Under the pieces are notes generated by a model, which did not search any database, was not told the DNA's origin, and saw only the letters and a program-made list of their open reading frames with translations. Both the position numbers and the translations under genes were made by a program. Shown in pieces: positions 44,013-54,077 of a stretch of DNA of 64,000 bases. This DNA is from Microbulbifer halophilus. Its GTDB lineage: Bacteria; Pseudomonadota; Gammaproteobacteria; Pseudomonadales; Cellvibrionaceae. Within the stretch, counting starts at the first letter, position 1; every line of letters starts with the position of its first letter. The stretch lies in NCBI RefSeq assembly GCF_026183675.1, contig NZ_JAPIVK010000002.1, positions 167,765-231,764 of the forward strand. The letters run 5' to 3'.

Positions 44013-45476
44013 TCAGTTATTGATGCCACCGAGGCAGAGATATTTTATTTCGAGATAATCGTCGAGGCCGTACCTGGAACCCTCGCGGCCCTGGCCGGAT
44101 TCCTTGACACCGCCGAAGGGTGCCATCTCGTTGGAGATGATGCCTTCGTTGACGCCCACCATGCCGTATTCCAGCCCCTCGCTGACGCGCCAGATGCGGC
44201 CGATATCGCGGGAGTAGAAATAGGAGGCGAGGCCGAATTCGGTATCGTTGGCCATGGCGATGACTTCGTCCTCGCCGGAGAATCTGTACAGCGGCGAGAC
44301 CGGGCCGAAAATTTCGTCCCTGAACAGTTTCATCTCGTCGTTGACATCGGTCAGAACCGTGGGCGCATAGAAGCAGTCCCCCATTTCGGCGGGGCCGCCG
44401 CTGACAGCCTGCCTGGCGCCCTTGGCGAGGGCATCCTCCACCAGTGCCTTGACATCCTCCACCGCCTGGCTGTTGATCAGCGGACCGACTTCGATGCCCT
44501 CTTCCACGCCGTTGCCCATTTTCAGCGCCTCGACGGCGGTGGAAAATTTCTGCGCGAATTCGTCGTAGACGCCGTCCTGTACAAAAATGCGGTTGGCGCT
44601 GACGCAGGTCTGGCCGGCGTTGCGGAATTTGCAGATGATGGCGCCCTTGACGGCCTCATCGATATCCGCGTCGTCGAAGACGATAAAGGGTGCATTGCCA
44701 CCCAGTTCCATCGAGGTTTTCTTGATGGTCTCGGCGCACTGGGCCATCAGCTTTTTGCCCACTGCCGTGGAGCCGGTAAAGGTGAACTTGCGCACCAGCG
44801 GGTTGGCGGTCATCTCGGTGCCGATTTCCCGCGAGCTTTTGCCGGCCACCACGTTGAACACCCCGGCGGGAATGCCGGCCTCTTCCGCCAGCACCGCCAG
44901 TGCCAGCGCCGACAGCGGCGTATCGGAGGCCGGCTTGGCCACGAACGGACAGCCGGCAGCCAGTGCCGGGGCCATCTTGCGCGCGATCATGGCACTGGGG
45001 AAATTCCATGGAGTGACGGAACAGGTAACACCGACGGACTGCTTGATGACGACGACGCGCTTGTCGTTCGACGGCGGCGCGATGACATCGCCGTAGACAC
45101 GCTTGGCCTCTTCACTGAACCATTCGATATAGTTGGCGCCGTAGGCGATTTCGGTTTTCGCCTCCTTGAGCGGTTTGCCCTGTTCGGCGGTGAGGATTTT
45201 TGCCAGGTCGTCGACATTGTCCATGATCAGGTCGTACCAGCGGCGCAGGATCTTGGCCCGCTCCTTGACGGTCTTGTCGCGCCAGGCGGGCCAGACTTTG
45301 TCGGCGGCCTCGATGGCGCGGCGGGTTTCATCGGCCCCCAGGTCGGCGATGCTGGCGACCACTTCGCCGGTGGCGGGGTTGGTGATATCGAAGGTTTTGC
45401 CGGAATCGGCGTCGATCCACCGGCCGTTGACGTACGACTGCTTGCGCAGCAGGGAAGGATTGTTGAGTTCAAGCAT
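44013..45476 (-). CDS. gabD: Succinate-semialdehyde dehydrogenase (aldehyde dehydrogenase superfamily)
   Basis: GabD oxidises succinate semialdehyde to succinate in 4-aminobutyrate breakdown. The 487-residue protein has the aldehyde dehydrogenase features PWNFP (156-160), FTGSTAVGK, general base Glu257 in MELGGN and nucleophile Cys291 in GQTCVSANR. The sequence KPASDTPLSALALAVLAEEAG and the ending AYLE-like DDYLEIKYLCLGGI fit the GabD branch; other semialdehyde substrates cannot be excluded. No gabT lies next to it. Confidence 0.88.
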   Translation of the reverse strand: MLELNNPSLLRKQSYVNGRWIDADSGKTFDITNPATGEVVASIADLGADETRRAIEAADKVWPAWRDKTVKERAKILRRWYDLIMDNVDDLAKILTAEQGKPLKEAKTEIAYGANYIEWFSEEAKRVYGDVIAPPSNDKRVVVIKQSVGVTCSVTPWNFPSAMIARKMAPALAAGCPFVAKPASDTPLSALALAVLAEEAGIPAGVFNVVAGKSSREIGTEMTANPLVRKFTFTGSTAVGKKLMAQCAETIKKTSMELGGNAPFIVFDDADIDEAVKGAIICKFRNAGQTCVSANRIFVQDGVYDEFAQKFSTAVEALKMGNGVEEGIEVGPLINSQAVEDVKALVEDALAKGARQAVSGGPAEMGDCFYAPTVLTDVNDEMKLFRDEIFGPVSPLYRFSGEDEVIAMANDTEFGLASYFYSRDIGRIWRVSEGLEYGMVGVNEGIISNEMAPFGGVKESGQGREGSRYGLDDYLEIKYLCLGGINN

Positions 45477-45624
45477 TTTTGGCCTCCATGTTGGTTCGCC
45501 TGCAAGCAGGCTCCTGCGGCGGAGCTGGAGCCCTCAGTGCTCCGAGAAAACGGCTCCGCGTTCCCGGGACCGGCCCGTCCGCCGCTCCTTTGGGAGAGGA
45601 TTGGGGAAAGGGGCACCGGTCGAG

Positions 45625-45664
45625 GCCCTCTCCCCCGGCCCCTCTCCCGATGGGAGAGGGGAGC
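45625..45664. repeat. CCCTCTCCC-type palindrome between gabD and der
   Basis: GCCCTCTCCCCCGGCCCC and CTCCCGATGGGAGAGGGG form the typical repeat. The same 234-base gap (45477-45710) also holds a short relative of the CTTGCAGGCGAA inverted repeat near 45494-45516 and a GGGGCCGTCCGGCCCC hairpin near 45680-45697. Confidence 0.8.
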
Positions 45665-45710
45665 TGTTCTTTCGGGTTTCGGGGCCGTCCGGCCCCGAGT
45701 CCCGACAACC

Positions 45711-47105
45711 CTACTTCTTCTTTTTTACAAACTTCATCAAGCGGCGCTTCTTGGCTTTCTGGCGATCGGTCAATTTGTTCTTCCTGCCGGCGTAGGGGTT
45801 GCTGCCGCTGCGGAGTTCGATCTTGACCGGGGTGCCGTGCAGGTCCAGCGCCTTGCGGAAGGTTTTTTCCAGGTAGCGCACATAGTGCGCGGGCACCTGC
45901 TCCGTCTGGTTGCCGTGGATCACGATCACCGGCGGATTCTGGCCGCCGGCGTGGGCGTAGCGTAGCTTGATGCGGTGGCCGTGCACCAGCGGCGGTTGGT
46001 GCTCACTCACGGCCCACTGCAGAATGCGCGTCAGGTGGTTGGTGGACAGTTTGTCGGTGGCGCTCTGGTAGGCGGACTCAATCGACTCGTACAGGTGGCC
46101 CACACCGGTGCCGTGCAGGGCCGAGATAAAATGGATATCGGCAAAATCCACAAAGCGCAGGCGCCGTTCCAGTTCCGTTTTCACATACTGGCGGTGGTCG
46201 TCCTCGAGCCCATCCCATTTGTTCAGCGCCACCACCAGCGCGCGGCCGGCCTGGATGACGCTGCCCATCAGGTGCAGGTCCTGGTCCACCAGGCCCTCGC
46301 GGGCGTCGATGACCAGCACCACCACATTGGCGTCTTCCACCGCCTGTAGCGTTTTGACGATGGAGAATTTCTCCACCGACTCGCGGATATTCTTGCGCCT
46401 GCGAATACCCGCAGTGTCGATCAGAGTGTAGGGCTTATCGTCGCGCTCGTAGTTGATATAGACACTGTCGCGGGTAGTACCGGGCTCGTCGTAGACCACC
46501 ACGCGGTCCTCGCCCAGCAGGCGGTTGACCAGTGTGGACTTGCCCACATTGGGCCGGCCGACGATGGCGATCTTGATACCCTTGGCCTCGTCCGCGATCT
46601 CCGGCTCCACCGGTTCGGGGAGGTCTTTCACCACCCGCTCCATCAGCGCGCGCACGCCGCGGCCGTGGGTGGCGGTGGTGGGCAGCAGCTCGCCGATACC
46701 CAGTTCGTAGAAAGGCGCCAGGGCGATATCCGGATTGACGCCGTCGACCTTGTTGGCCACCAGCAGGGTCGGTTTGGAGCGGGTGCGGAGCTGGTCGGCG
46801 ATCATCTCGTCCGCCGGGGTCAGACCGTCGCGGCAGTCCACCAGAAACAGGACCACATCCGCCTCGTCGATGGCCTGCAGCGATTGCTGGGCCATGGCTT
46901 CGTCGATGCCCTCCTCATCGCCGCTGATACCGCCGGTGTCGACCAGGATAACCTTGTGGCCCTCGATCTCCGCCTCGCCGTATTTGCGATCGCGGGTGAG
47001 ACCGGCGTAGTTGGCCACCAGGGCATCGCGGCTTTTGGTGAGCCGATTGAAAAGGGTGGATTTGCCCACGTTGGGGCGCCCGACCAGGGCGATTACTGGC
47101 AGCAT
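45711..47105 (-). CDS. der: Ribosome-assembly GTPase Der (EngA)
   Basis: Der has two GTPase domains in tandem and acts in 50S subunit maturation. The 464-residue protein shows a first P-loop GRPNVGKST at 9-17 with DTGG and NKVD, a second P-loop GRPNVGKST near 185 with DTAG and NKWD, and a KH-like C-terminal domain ending in a basic tail ([15 protein letters not shown]). It is downstream of bamB, the conserved neighbour, across a 249-base gap containing a composite repeat. Confidence 0.97.
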   Translation of the reverse strand: MLPVIALVGRPNVGKSTLFNRLTKSRDALVANYAGLTRDRKYGEAEIEGHKVILVDTGGISGDEEGIDEAMAQQSLQAIDEADVVLFLVDCRDGLTPADEMIADQLRTRSKPTLLVANKVDGVNPDIALAPFYELGIGELLPTTATHGRGVRALMERVVKDLPEPVEPEIADEAKGIKIAIVGRPNVGKSTLVNRLLGEDRVVVYDEPGTTRDSVYINYERDDKPYTLIDTAGIRRRKNIRESVEKFSIVKTLQAVEDANVVVLVIDAREGLVDQDLHLMGSVIQAGRALVVALNKWDGLEDDHRQYVKTELERRLRFVDFADIHFISALHGTGVGHLYESIESAYQSATDKLSTNHLTRILQWAVSEHQPPLVHGHRIKLRYAHAGGQNPPVIVIHGNQTEQVPAHYVRYLEKTFRKALDLHGTPVKIELRSGSNPYAGRKNKLTDRQKAKKRRLMKFVKKKK

Positions 47106-47197
47106 AGATCGTTCAACTCAAGGCAAATTGGCGTTTGCCAGAAATGCGAACGCCCGCAGAGATGCGGGCGGTATTCCAATTTGGAGGCGCCGGCCCG

Positions 47198-47309
47198 GCC
47201 CTCTCCCCCGGCCCCACTGACTCGCGCCTTCCCTGGCGCTCGCCGCTTCGCGGCGCCTTCGGCGTCCAAATCCGCTCCCGGCGGATTTGTCCCGATAGGA
47301 GAGGGGAGC
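47198..47309. repeat. Composite repeat between der and bamB
   Basis: The ends CCCTCTCCC and GGAGAGGGGAG enclose the three-hairpin block: GCGCCTTCCCTGGCGC, a CGCCGCTTCGCGGCG stem and CAAATCCGCTCCCGGCGGATTTG. Compared with 24619-24730, the hairpins carry compensating base changes. Confidence 0.85.
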
Positions 47310-47354
47310 TATTCTATCGGGTTTCGGGGCCATCCGGTCCCGGGGCCCGGAGTA

Positions 47355-48518
47355 TTATCCCCGCTCCAGCCGCAGGGCGACCAGTTCGCCGTCGTCGGAC
47401 AGGGCAAACAGCAGGTCGCCGTCTGCCAGTAGCGGGATACGCACCGGGTCGCTGTCGATCTCTTCGCGGCCGACAATCTTGCCACTGGCGGGATCCAGCA
47501 CGTGCAGGTAGCCCTCCAGGTCGCCGACCACCAACACGTCGCCGAAATAGGCCGGCCCGCTGAGTTGGCGGCGCAGCAGGTCGTCGTTGTTCCATACGAT
47601 CTGACCGTTGCCCACATTGTAGGCGTAGACGCTGCCCCCGGCATCGCTCAGGTAGACATTGCCCGCGCCCACGGCCACGCTGTGGTGGGTCGAGGCGTCG
47701 CGCGCCCAGAGGCCGCGGCCGTCCTCACGGGACAGGGCCACGGCGCGGCCCTGGTAACTGGCGGCGAACACCAGGTCGCCGCGTACCACCGGCGAGCCGT
47801 CGATATCCACTACCCGGTCCAGCTCGGCGGAGCCCTGTGGAACGGCGACGCGCTGGTCCCAGCGCGGGATACCGTCGGTGGCATCCAGCGCGACCATTTT
47901 GCCGTTGTCGAGGCCGGCGTAAACGACGCCGGCGGACATCACCGGTGCGGCGGTACCGCGCAGGGTGAGTACCGGCAGGGTTGTACTGTGGCTCCAACGC
48001 TCCTCGCCGCTGGAGGCATCGAGGCCAATCAGCTTGCCGTCGACGGTCTGCACCACCACGCGACCGGAGCCGACCGCTGGCGCCGCGACCACTTCGCTGG
48101 ACAGCTGATGGCTCCAGACTTCCTCGCCGGTATCCAGGTCCAGCGCCTCGACCCGACCGCGGTAGTCGGCGACCACGGCGAGGCCCTGGCCGACACCCAC
48201 ACCACCGCTGATCTCGACGTCCAGCTCTGTCTCCCACAGACGCTTGCCGCTGCTGCGCTCAAAGGCGACCACATCGCCCTCGCTGTTGGCGGCGACGATG
48301 CGGCCGGCGGCGATACCGGGCTGCAGCATGGCGTAGAGTCTGGCGTCGATGTCACCGATATTCTCGGACCAGACCTCACGCAGTTCGACACTGGGTTCGA
48401 TATCCACCAGTTCGACCGGATCCGTATCCTCTTTGTCATCATTGGAGGCGCAGGCGCCCAGGGTTGCGGCCAGTGCCACGGCCGCCATACGCGCGGTGTT
48501 GCGGGAAAGAAAATTCAT
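47355..48518 (-). CDS. bamB: Outer-membrane assembly lipoprotein BamB
   Basis: BamB is the beta-propeller accessory of the BAM complex that folds outer-membrane proteins. The 387-residue protein has a lipobox (TLGAC) and repeated PQQ-like propeller blades (VAFERSSGKRLWETEL, EALDLDTGEEVWSHQL, IGLDASSGEERWSHS and so on). ATG 48518 overlaps the yfgM stop (ATGA). The order hisS-yfgM-bamB-der is conserved. Confidence 0.96.
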   Translation of the reverse strand: MNFLSRNTARMAAVALAATLGACASNDDKEDTDPVELVDIEPSVELREVWSENIGDIDARLYAMLQPGIAAGRIVAANSEGDVVAFERSSGKRLWETELDVEISGGVGVGQGLAVVADYRGRVEALDLDTGEEVWSHQLSSEVVAAPAVGSGRVVVQTVDGKLIGLDASSGEERWSHSTTLPVLTLRGTAAPVMSAGVVYAGLDNGKMVALDATDGIPRWDQRVAVPQGSAELDRVVDIDGSPVVRGDLVFAASYQGRAVALSREDGRGLWARDASTHHSVAVGAGNVYLSDAGGSVYAYNVGNGQIVWNNDDLLRRQLSGPAYFGDVLVVGDLEGYLHVLDPASGKIVGREEIDSDPVRIPLLADGDLLFALSDDGELVALRLERG

Positions 48519-49252
48519 TGCTCACTGCTCTCCTGGTCCTGTGCGTCTGTCCCCGATTGCGCCGGTCCTGCGCTGTCTTCTGCTGCAGCTTCCTCTTCGG
48601 CCGGGGCCAGGCTCTCCGACTTCATGCGCAGCAGCCGGGCGCTGTTGGCCTGATCCGGCAGCAGTTGCGCCAGCGCCTGCTGGTAGGCGCTGTGGGCACC
48701 GGCTTCGTCACCCTTCTGCAGCAAGATATCGCCGCGGGTTTCGGCGTAGAGGGCGGCGAAGGCCGGCGGCACCTCGCCTTCCAACAGTGCCAGCGCCTCG
48801 TCCGGCTCGCCGCGGGCGGCCTTCACCGCCGCCAGGCGGCGCTTGGCCAGCAGTTCCATGGAAGGTTCGGAGGCGTTGTCCAGTACCCACTGCAACTGTT
48901 TGGCCGCGGCCTCCAGGTCATTGTTCCCGGCGGCAATCGCGGCCAGGCGCAGGGCGGCCTGGCTGGCGTAGATACGCTTGCCGAACTCGTCTTTGAGTTG
49001 CCGCGCGACACTTTTGGCGGTGGTCAGTTGCTTGTTGTCCGGCTGGCCTTCGTTGGCGGACACTGCCTCTACGAAACTCTGGTAGAGATTGGAGGCCGCC
49101 TCGGCCTTGTCGCGTTCACTGGTCTGCCACCACTGGTAGCCGAAGTAACCGGCCAGTGCCAACACCACGCCGGTGACGATGCCCGTGCCGTTTTCCGCCC
49201 ACCAGCGTTTGAGGGTTTCTATCTGTTCTTCTTCGGTAATGTGGTCAGCCAT
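48515..49252 (-). CDS. yfgM: YfgM/ancillary SecYEG translocon TPR protein
   Basis: YfgM is anchored in the inner membrane and works with PpiD at the Sec translocon. The 245-residue protein starts MADHITEEEQIETLKRWWAE, followed by a membrane helix (about 24-43, TGVVLALAGYFGYQWW), and the remainder consists of TPR-like helices. The last 30 residues are an acidic, Ala/Glu-rich extension not seen in E. coli YfgM (206 residues). Confidence 0.93.
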   Translation of the reverse strand: MADHITEEEQIETLKRWWAENGTGIVTGVVLALAGYFGYQWWQTSERDKAEAASNLYQSFVEAVSANEGQPDNKQLTTAKSVARQLKDEFGKRIYASQAALRLAAIAAGNNDLEAAAKQLQWVLDNASEPSMELLAKRRLAAVKAARGEPDEALALLEGEVPPAFAALYAETRGDILLQKGDEAGAHSAYQQALAQLLPDQANSARLLRMKSESLAPAEEEAAAEDSAGPAQSGTDAQDQESSEQ

Positions 49253-49375
49253 GTAATTATTTGCCTTTCCAGTTTTTAGAGTCGGGCCGGGGCCCGAAAT
49301 TCACGAGCCCGGAATCGGGTTACCAGATTTGCCGATGCGCGGGCCCCGGAGCCCGATGGTCCCGGGTCCCGAAGA

Positions 49376-50638
49376 TCACCCCTGCAGCACTGTCGGCAGT
49401 TCGGCCAGCGCGACCGTCTGCTGCGGCTGGTCGGCGCGCAGGAATTTGACCGTGACCTGCCCCGACGCCGCCTCGTCCTCGCCGATTATCAGCGCGAATT
49501 CGGCGCTGCTCCTGTCGGCCTTTTTCATCTGGCTCTTGAAGCTGCCGCCGCCCATATGGGTCTGCAGGCGCAGCCACGGCATTTCGTCGCGCAGTTGCTC
49601 CGCCGCAGCCAAAGCCGCCGATTGTACATCACCTACGGCCACTACGTAGGCGTCCACTTGCTGGTGCAGCGCTTCGGGCAGCACTTCCAGGGTCTCCAGC
49701 AGCAATACCAGCCGCTCGACCCCGAGGCCGAAGCCCACCGCCGGTGTCGATTTGCCGCCCAGTTGTTCTACCAGACCATCGTAACGGCCGCCGGCGCAGA
49801 CGGTGCCCTGGGCACCGAGGCTGTCGGTGACCCACTCGAACACCGTCTTGCCGTAGTAGTCGAGGCCGCGTACCAGGCGGGAGTTGATCTCGTAGCCGAC
49901 GCCGGCGGCATCGAGCATGGCTTTCAGTTGCTCGAAATGCGCCGCGGATTCCTCGTCGAGGAAGTCCAGTAGACAGGGGGCGTCCGCCAGCAGTTCCTGA
50001 GTGCGGGCGTTCTTGCTGTCGAGAATGCGCAGCGGGTTGCGCTCCAGGCGGCGCTGGCTGTCCTCGTCGAGCTGCTCGCGGTGGTCGCTGAGGTAGGCCA
50101 CCAGCGCCTCGCGGTAGGCGGTGCGGCTGGCGCTGTTGCCCAGGGAGTTGAGCTGCAGTTTGACGTGATCGGCGATACCCAGCTCGCGCCACAGGCGCGC
50201 AGTCATGATGAGGATTTCCGCATCGATATCCGGCCCCTCGATACCGAACACCTCGATACCGAACTGGTGGAACTGGCGCAGGCGGCCCTTCTGCGGGCGC
50301 TCGTAGCGGAACATGGGGCCGAAATACCAGAGCCGCTGGGGCTGTACCAGCAGGTTGTTCTGGATGGCGGCGCGCACGGTTCCGGCGGTGCCCTCCGGGC
50401 GCAGGGTGACGCTGTCGCCGCTCTTGTCTTCGAAGGTGTACATTTCCTTCTCGACAATATCGGTGGCCTCACCCACGGCGCGGCTGAAAAGCTGCGTCGC
50501 CTCGAGGGAGGGGGTGCGGATTTCGCTGTAGCCGTAGCGGCCGAAGAGTTCGCTCAGGGTGGATTCCACATACTGCCATACCGGGGACTGGCCCGGCAGC
50601 AGGTCGTTCATGCCGCGTATTGCGCGAAGTTGTTTCAA
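49376..50638 (-). CDS. hisS: Histidyl-tRNA synthetase
   Basis: A class II synthetase. The 420-residue protein shows [12 protein letters not shown] at the start, [13 protein letters not shown] (motif 2 region), [16 protein letters not shown], the His-specific [15 protein letters not shown] and [14 protein letters not shown], and a C-terminal anticodon domain. The start is TTG 50638 with AAGGAA 6 bases upstream; the ATG at residue 10 would remove conserved IRG. A family-A palindrome lies between it and ispG. Confidence 0.97.
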   Translation of the reverse strand: MKQLRAIRGMNDLLPGQSPVWQYVESTLSELFGRYGYSEIRTPSLEATQLFSRAVGEATDIVEKEMYTFEDKSGDSVTLRPEGTAGTVRAAIQNNLLVQPQRLWYFGPMFRYERPQKGRLRQFHQFGIEVFGIEGPDIDAEILIMTARLWRELGIADHVKLQLNSLGNSASRTAYREALVAYLSDHREQLDEDSQRRLERNPLRILDSKNARTQELLADAPCLLDFLDEESAAHFEQLKAMLDAAGVGYEINSRLVRGLDYYGKTVFEWVTDSLGAQGTVCAGGRYDGLVEQLGGKSTPAVGFGLGVERLVLLLETLEVLPEALHQQVDAYVVAVGDVQSAALAAAEQLRDEMPWLRLQTHMGGGSFKSQMKKADRSSAEFALIIGEDEAASGQVTVKFLRADQPQQTVALAELPTVLQG

Positions 50639-50710
50639 CGGTGTTCCTTAACTTGCTCGTTCTTGTGATACCACGGTGGCTGGTGCCGGTAAGAGAAGTC
50701 CGTGGCGGCG

Positions 50711-50850
50711 CTGCTACCGGTACTCCCTTGCGGGACACGCCGTACATCCATCCCTGGAGGCTTGTCGGCGAGGTGTCCCGGCCGCTCCAGGTATTCACGG
50801 CGCCTTCGGCCCCTCTCGCCGACAGTCCCGCAAGGGAGTACCGGCACCAG
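50711..50850. repeat. Family-A palindrome between hisS and ispG
   Basis: Arms CTGCTACCGGTACTCCCTTG and CAAGGGAGTACCGGCACCAG, with the conserved GGGACACGCCGTACATCCAT core and an extra inserted stretch (about 50780-50810) relative to other copies. Its arm sequence differs from the other copies yet matches its own partner. Confidence 0.8.
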
Positions 50851-50891
50851 CGCCTTGCATCTGGCTTTCGTGTTCTTTTCGGTTGACTGAC

Positions 50892-52004
50892 TCAGGACTT
50901 TGCGATGATATCCGCCTCGCGCTCCTCCTTGGCCGCGGCTTTTTCGCGGATCAGGCGCTCGAGGTTGTCGACCAGGTTCTCGTGCTTGAATTTGCGGTCC
51001 GGCTGGCCGTCCACGTAGATGGCGTGGCTGGGCGTACCGCCGGTGAGGCCGATATCCGCCTCCTTGGCTTCCCCCGGGCCGTTGACGATGCAGCCAATCA
51101 CCGCCACGTCCATCGGTGTGGTGACGTCCTCCAGGCGCGTTTCCAGTTCGTTCATGGTATTCACCACGTCGAAGTTCTGGCGCGAGCAACTGGGGCAGGC
51201 AATGAAGTTGATGCCCTTGGTGCGCAGGCGCAGGCTCTTGAGCAGGTCCCAGCCCACTTTCACCTCTTCCACCGGGTCCGCCGCCAGCGACACGCGTAGG
51301 GTGTCGCCGATGCCGTCCAGCAGCAGCGCGCCCAGGCCGATGGCCGATTTCACCGTGCCCGAGCGCAGGCCGCCGGCCTCGGTAATGCCCAGGTGCAGCG
51401 GCTGCTCTATCTGCTCGGCCAGTTTCCTGTAGGCGGCGGTGGCCATGAAGATATCCGAGGCCTTGACGCTCACCTTGAAATCCTGGAAATCCAGGCCGTC
51501 GAGAATCTCCACATGGCGCAAGGCGGATTCCACCAGCGCGTCCGGCGTGGGCTCGCCGTATTTCTTCTGCAGGTCTTTTTCCAGCGAGCCGGCGTTGACG
51601 CCGATACGGATGGGGATATTCAGGTCGCGGGCCTTGTCCACCACCGCGCGGATGCGCTTCTCGCGGCCGATATTGCCCGGGTTGATGCGCAGGCAGTCGA
51701 CCCCGAGGTCCGCAACCCTGAGCGCGATGCGGTAGTCGAAGTGGATATCCGCCACCAGCGGCAGGTCCACCTGTTTCCTGATCTCGCCGAAGGCCTCGGC
51801 GGCGTCCAGGCTGGGCACGGAGACCCGCACGATGTCGGCGCCGGCCGCCTGCAGCTGCTGGATCTGGTCCACGGTGGCGGCCACATCGCAGGTGTCCGTA
51901 TTGGTCATGCTCTGCACCGAAATCGGTGCACCGCCGCCGACGGGCACATCGCCCACCATGATCTGGCGCGACTGGCGGCGGACTATAGGTGACTCAAATT
52001 GCAT
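50892..52004 (-). CDS. ispG: 4-hydroxy-3-methylbut-2-enyl diphosphate synthase IspG (GcpE)
   Basis: IspG is a [4Fe-4S] enzyme of the MEP isoprenoid pathway, which feeds ubiquinone and cell-wall lipid synthesis. The 370-residue protein has [17 protein letters not shown] near the N-terminus, VSVKASD, and the cluster ligands in [13 protein letters not shown] and [15 protein letters not shown] 52004 ([15 protein letters not shown]) matches the family; an upstream extension of 23 residues is disregarded. It lies downstream of rodZ across a 275-base gap with a multi-hairpin element. Confidence 0.96.
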   Translation of the reverse strand: MQFESPIVRRQSRQIMVGDVPVGGGAPISVQSMTNTDTCDVAATVDQIQQLQAAGADIVRVSVPSLDAAEAFGEIRKQVDLPLVADIHFDYRIALRVADLGVDCLRINPGNIGREKRIRAVVDKARDLNIPIRIGVNAGSLEKDLQKKYGEPTPDALVESALRHVEILDGLDFQDFKVSVKASDIFMATAAYRKLAEQIEQPLHLGITEAGGLRSGTVKSAIGLGALLLDGIGDTLRVSLAADPVEEVKVGWDLLKSLRLRTKGINFIACPSCSRQNFDVVNTMNELETRLEDVTTPMDVAVIGCIVNGPGEAKEADIGLTGGTPSHAIYVDGQPDRKFKHENLVDNLERLIREKAAAKEEREADIIAKS

Positions 52005-52069
52005 AGGACTGACTCGGCAGTTTCGCAGACTGGAAAATCGAAGGGAGGGATTATAAATGCGGAAGGCTG

Positions 52070-52145
52070 ACAAATCAGCATGGATAGCTGATTTGTACAG
52101 CCGGAGGCTGCCCCCGCAGGGGGTGAAGTACAGGGATGTGCTTCA
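52070..52145. repeat. Four consecutive hairpins between rodZ and ispG
   Basis: Stems in order: ACAAATCAGC/GCTGATTTGT (10 bp, 7-base loop), CAGCC/GGCTG, CCCC/GGGG, and TGAAGTAC/GTGCTTCA. The arrangement resembles the three-hairpin block of the composite repeats but with other sequences. It lies in the probable rodZ-ispG transcript. Nearby, 52261-52275 carries CCGCATTCATCATTC, also seen near 62112. Confidence 0.7.
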
Positions 52146-52279
52146 TACATGCGGAATATGGTTAAATCGCGGGCAAATCGGCCAATTCCGTACGTTTGAC
52201 CGTCAGTGAGGATATGCCCCATAGGGACAGGGAACTCCGGAATGCAGCGAGGGGATCATTCCGCATTCATCATTCCCCC

Positions 52280-53260
52280 TCACTCCCCAACCCTGAGCTT
52301 GCGGGTACTGCGCCCCCCGAGCGGATCGCTGTCCACCAGTTCGCCGCGGAAGTGCACCCGAGTACCCGCCGCATTGCCGAGCATCAGCTCGAACGGCGGT
52401 TCGCCATCGACGGCGACCTGACTGCCGGGGGGTTGCAGTTTGGCCAGCAGCACGGCACCGCTGGCGTCCTTAACTTCCACCCAGGCCTCCTCGGTGAAGG
52501 TGAGCTGCAGGGGCTCGCTGTCCGCCGCTGCCGGGACCGGTTCGGCGGCCGATTCGGCCGCGGCGAGCTCTTCGGCCGGCGCTTCCGGCTCGGGCTCCGG
52601 CGCCGCCGGTTCAGCGGTCGACTCTGCGATCGATTCTCCGGCGAGCGACTCGCCGGCGACCTGCGGCTCGGCTTCCTGCCCCGCCGGGTCGTTATATTCA
52701 TCGGTTTCCACCGCCGCGGCCGTCGCGAACTCCGCAGTTTCCGTCGGCGCCTCGGGAGTGTCGGCGACAGTCTCTTCGGCAACAGGGTCGACAGGCGCCG
52801 AATTCAGCACTGGCGGCGTCAGGTCGCGCCCATTCACCCACCAGAAGATGCCGGCAACCACCAGCAGCGGCAACAGTGCCAGGCCACGCAGGCTGCGTTT
52901 GGGGCGATTGTCGATCACCGGCCCGCGGCGCACGTGTTCGACGATCGCCCGGCTCTCCTCTTCCGCCGCGGCATAACCGGAAAAGGCTTCCAGTGCCGGG
53001 GCCGGATCAATGCCGAGCTCCTTGCAGGCATTGCGGATATAGCCACGCACATAGAGGGCGCTGGGCAGGCGGTCGTAGTCGTCGCGTTCGAGCAGTTCGA
53101 GCTTGTCGACGGTCATGCACAGGCGGCGCGAGAGATCCTCCAGGCTGAGGCCGGCACCCTCGCGAGCGCGGCGCAACTGGTGGCCGGGGGAATTGTCCAG
53201 GTCCCGCTCACCGCTGTGCGGCGCGGGGCTCTCGGTGCTGTCAGAAACGTTATCCGTCAT
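52280..53260 (-). CDS. rodZ: Cell-shape regulator RodZ (HTH, DUF4115)
   Basis: RodZ links MreB filaments to the elongation machinery. The 326-residue protein has an N-terminal HTH domain (about 25-95, QLRRAREGAGLSLEDLSRRL and LPSALYVRGYIRNACKELG), one membrane helix (about 126-143), a long acidic Ala/Glu/Pro-rich periplasmic linker (about 150-245), and a C-terminal DUF4115 beta domain with EEAWVEVKDASG. ATG 53260 overlaps the pilF end by 11 bases; a TTG two codons earlier is possible. Confidence 0.94.
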   Translation of the reverse strand: MTDNVSDSTESPAPHSGERDLDNSPGHQLRRAREGAGLSLEDLSRRLCMTVDKLELLERDDYDRLPSALYVRGYIRNACKELGIDPAPALEAFSGYAAAEEESRAIVEHVRRGPVIDNRPKRSLRGLALLPLLVVAGIFWWVNGRDLTPPVLNSAPVDPVAEETVADTPEAPTETAEFATAAAVETDEYNDPAGQEAEPQVAGESLAGESIAESTAEPAAPEPEPEAPAEELAAAESAAEPVPAAADSEPLQLTFTEEAWVEVKDASGAVLLAKLQPPGSQVAVDGEPPFELMLGNAAGTRVHFRGELVDSDPLGGRSTRKLRVGE

Positions 53261-54029
53261 TGGCAATCATCTTCTTGTACTTCAGCGCTTCGTCTGAGTA
53301 GGGGTAGAGATTTTTCAGGGCCAGACCGTAACTGCGCTCCTTGTCTCGGTTGCCAAAGATTTTCTCGATACGGATCCCCAGCCACAGGGACTGGGGAGTC
53401 TGCCGGTTGTCGGCGCTGAATCTGTCCAGGTAGCGCTTCGCCTCAGGATAGGCACCGGCATCGTATTTTAGTTCCGCCAGCGCCAGCATTGCCCGCGCCA
53501 GGTTGTTGTCCAGTGCCAGGGCGCGGGTATAGGCCTTTTCGGCCTCTTCCTCCCTGCCCAGCCGGGCCGCTGTGCGGCCCAGATTGGCGTAGGCGTAGGA
53601 GCGGCGGTTGTAATCCAGGTCCCGGGAGGCTTCGCGGAAGAGTTCCAGCGCTTCTTCGTAGCGCTCCTGCCGGTAGAGAAAGGCACCGTAGTTGACTTTC
53701 GCCATGGAGAAGTCGTCGCCGTAGCGCAGGGCCTTCTCGAAGTGGTCTTCGGCGACGTCGGTCTCGTCCTGCTCCTGGTACAGCAGGGCCAGGCCGTGGT
53801 GGGCACGGGGATCGTGCTCGCCGAGTTCCAGGGCTTTCTTGAAGTGCTCCCGTGCGGCGCCGCGGTTTTCACCGCTCTGCAGATAGCGCAGCCCCAGTTG
53901 TACATGGGTCTCCAGCGCCTGGTCCAGGTCGATTTCCTGGCTTCGCGGCAGGCCGGTGGTCACACAACCACTCAGCAATACAGTGAGAAGAAGCCCCGCA
54001 AGCGGCAGGGGGAGGGATCTGGCTAACAC
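53250..54029 (-). CDS. pilF: Type IV pilus biogenesis lipoprotein PilF/PilW
   Basis: PilF is the pilotin that brings the PilQ secretin to the outer membrane. The 259-residue protein has a lipobox (VLLSGC) and about six TPR repeats (for example AREHFKKALELGEHDPRAHHGLALLYQ, shown here as consecutive helix pairs from residue 45 to 200). The position rlmN-pilF-rodZ-ispG is the standard one. Other type IV pilus genes are not in the window. Confidence 0.92.
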   Translation of the reverse strand: MLARSLPLPLAGLLLTVLLSGCVTTGLPRSQEIDLDQALETHVQLGLRYLQSGENRGAAREHFKKALELGEHDPRAHHGLALLYQEQDETDVAEDHFEKALRYGDDFSMAKVNYGAFLYRQERYEEALELFREASRDLDYNRRSYAYANLGRTAARLGREEEAEKAYTRALALDNNLARAMLALAELKYDAGAYPEAKRYLDRFSADNRQTPQSLWLGIRIEKIFGNRDKERSYGLALKNLYPYSDEALKYKKMIANDG

Positions 54030-54077
54030 AACATCACCTGTCTTTTTATATTCCGCCCGGGTGATGTCTTGCCGACA

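Noticed and set aside
45166-45795. 209-codon plus-strand frame over gabD start and repeats
   Set aside because: Runs through repeats and antisense to gabD and der; no protein features.
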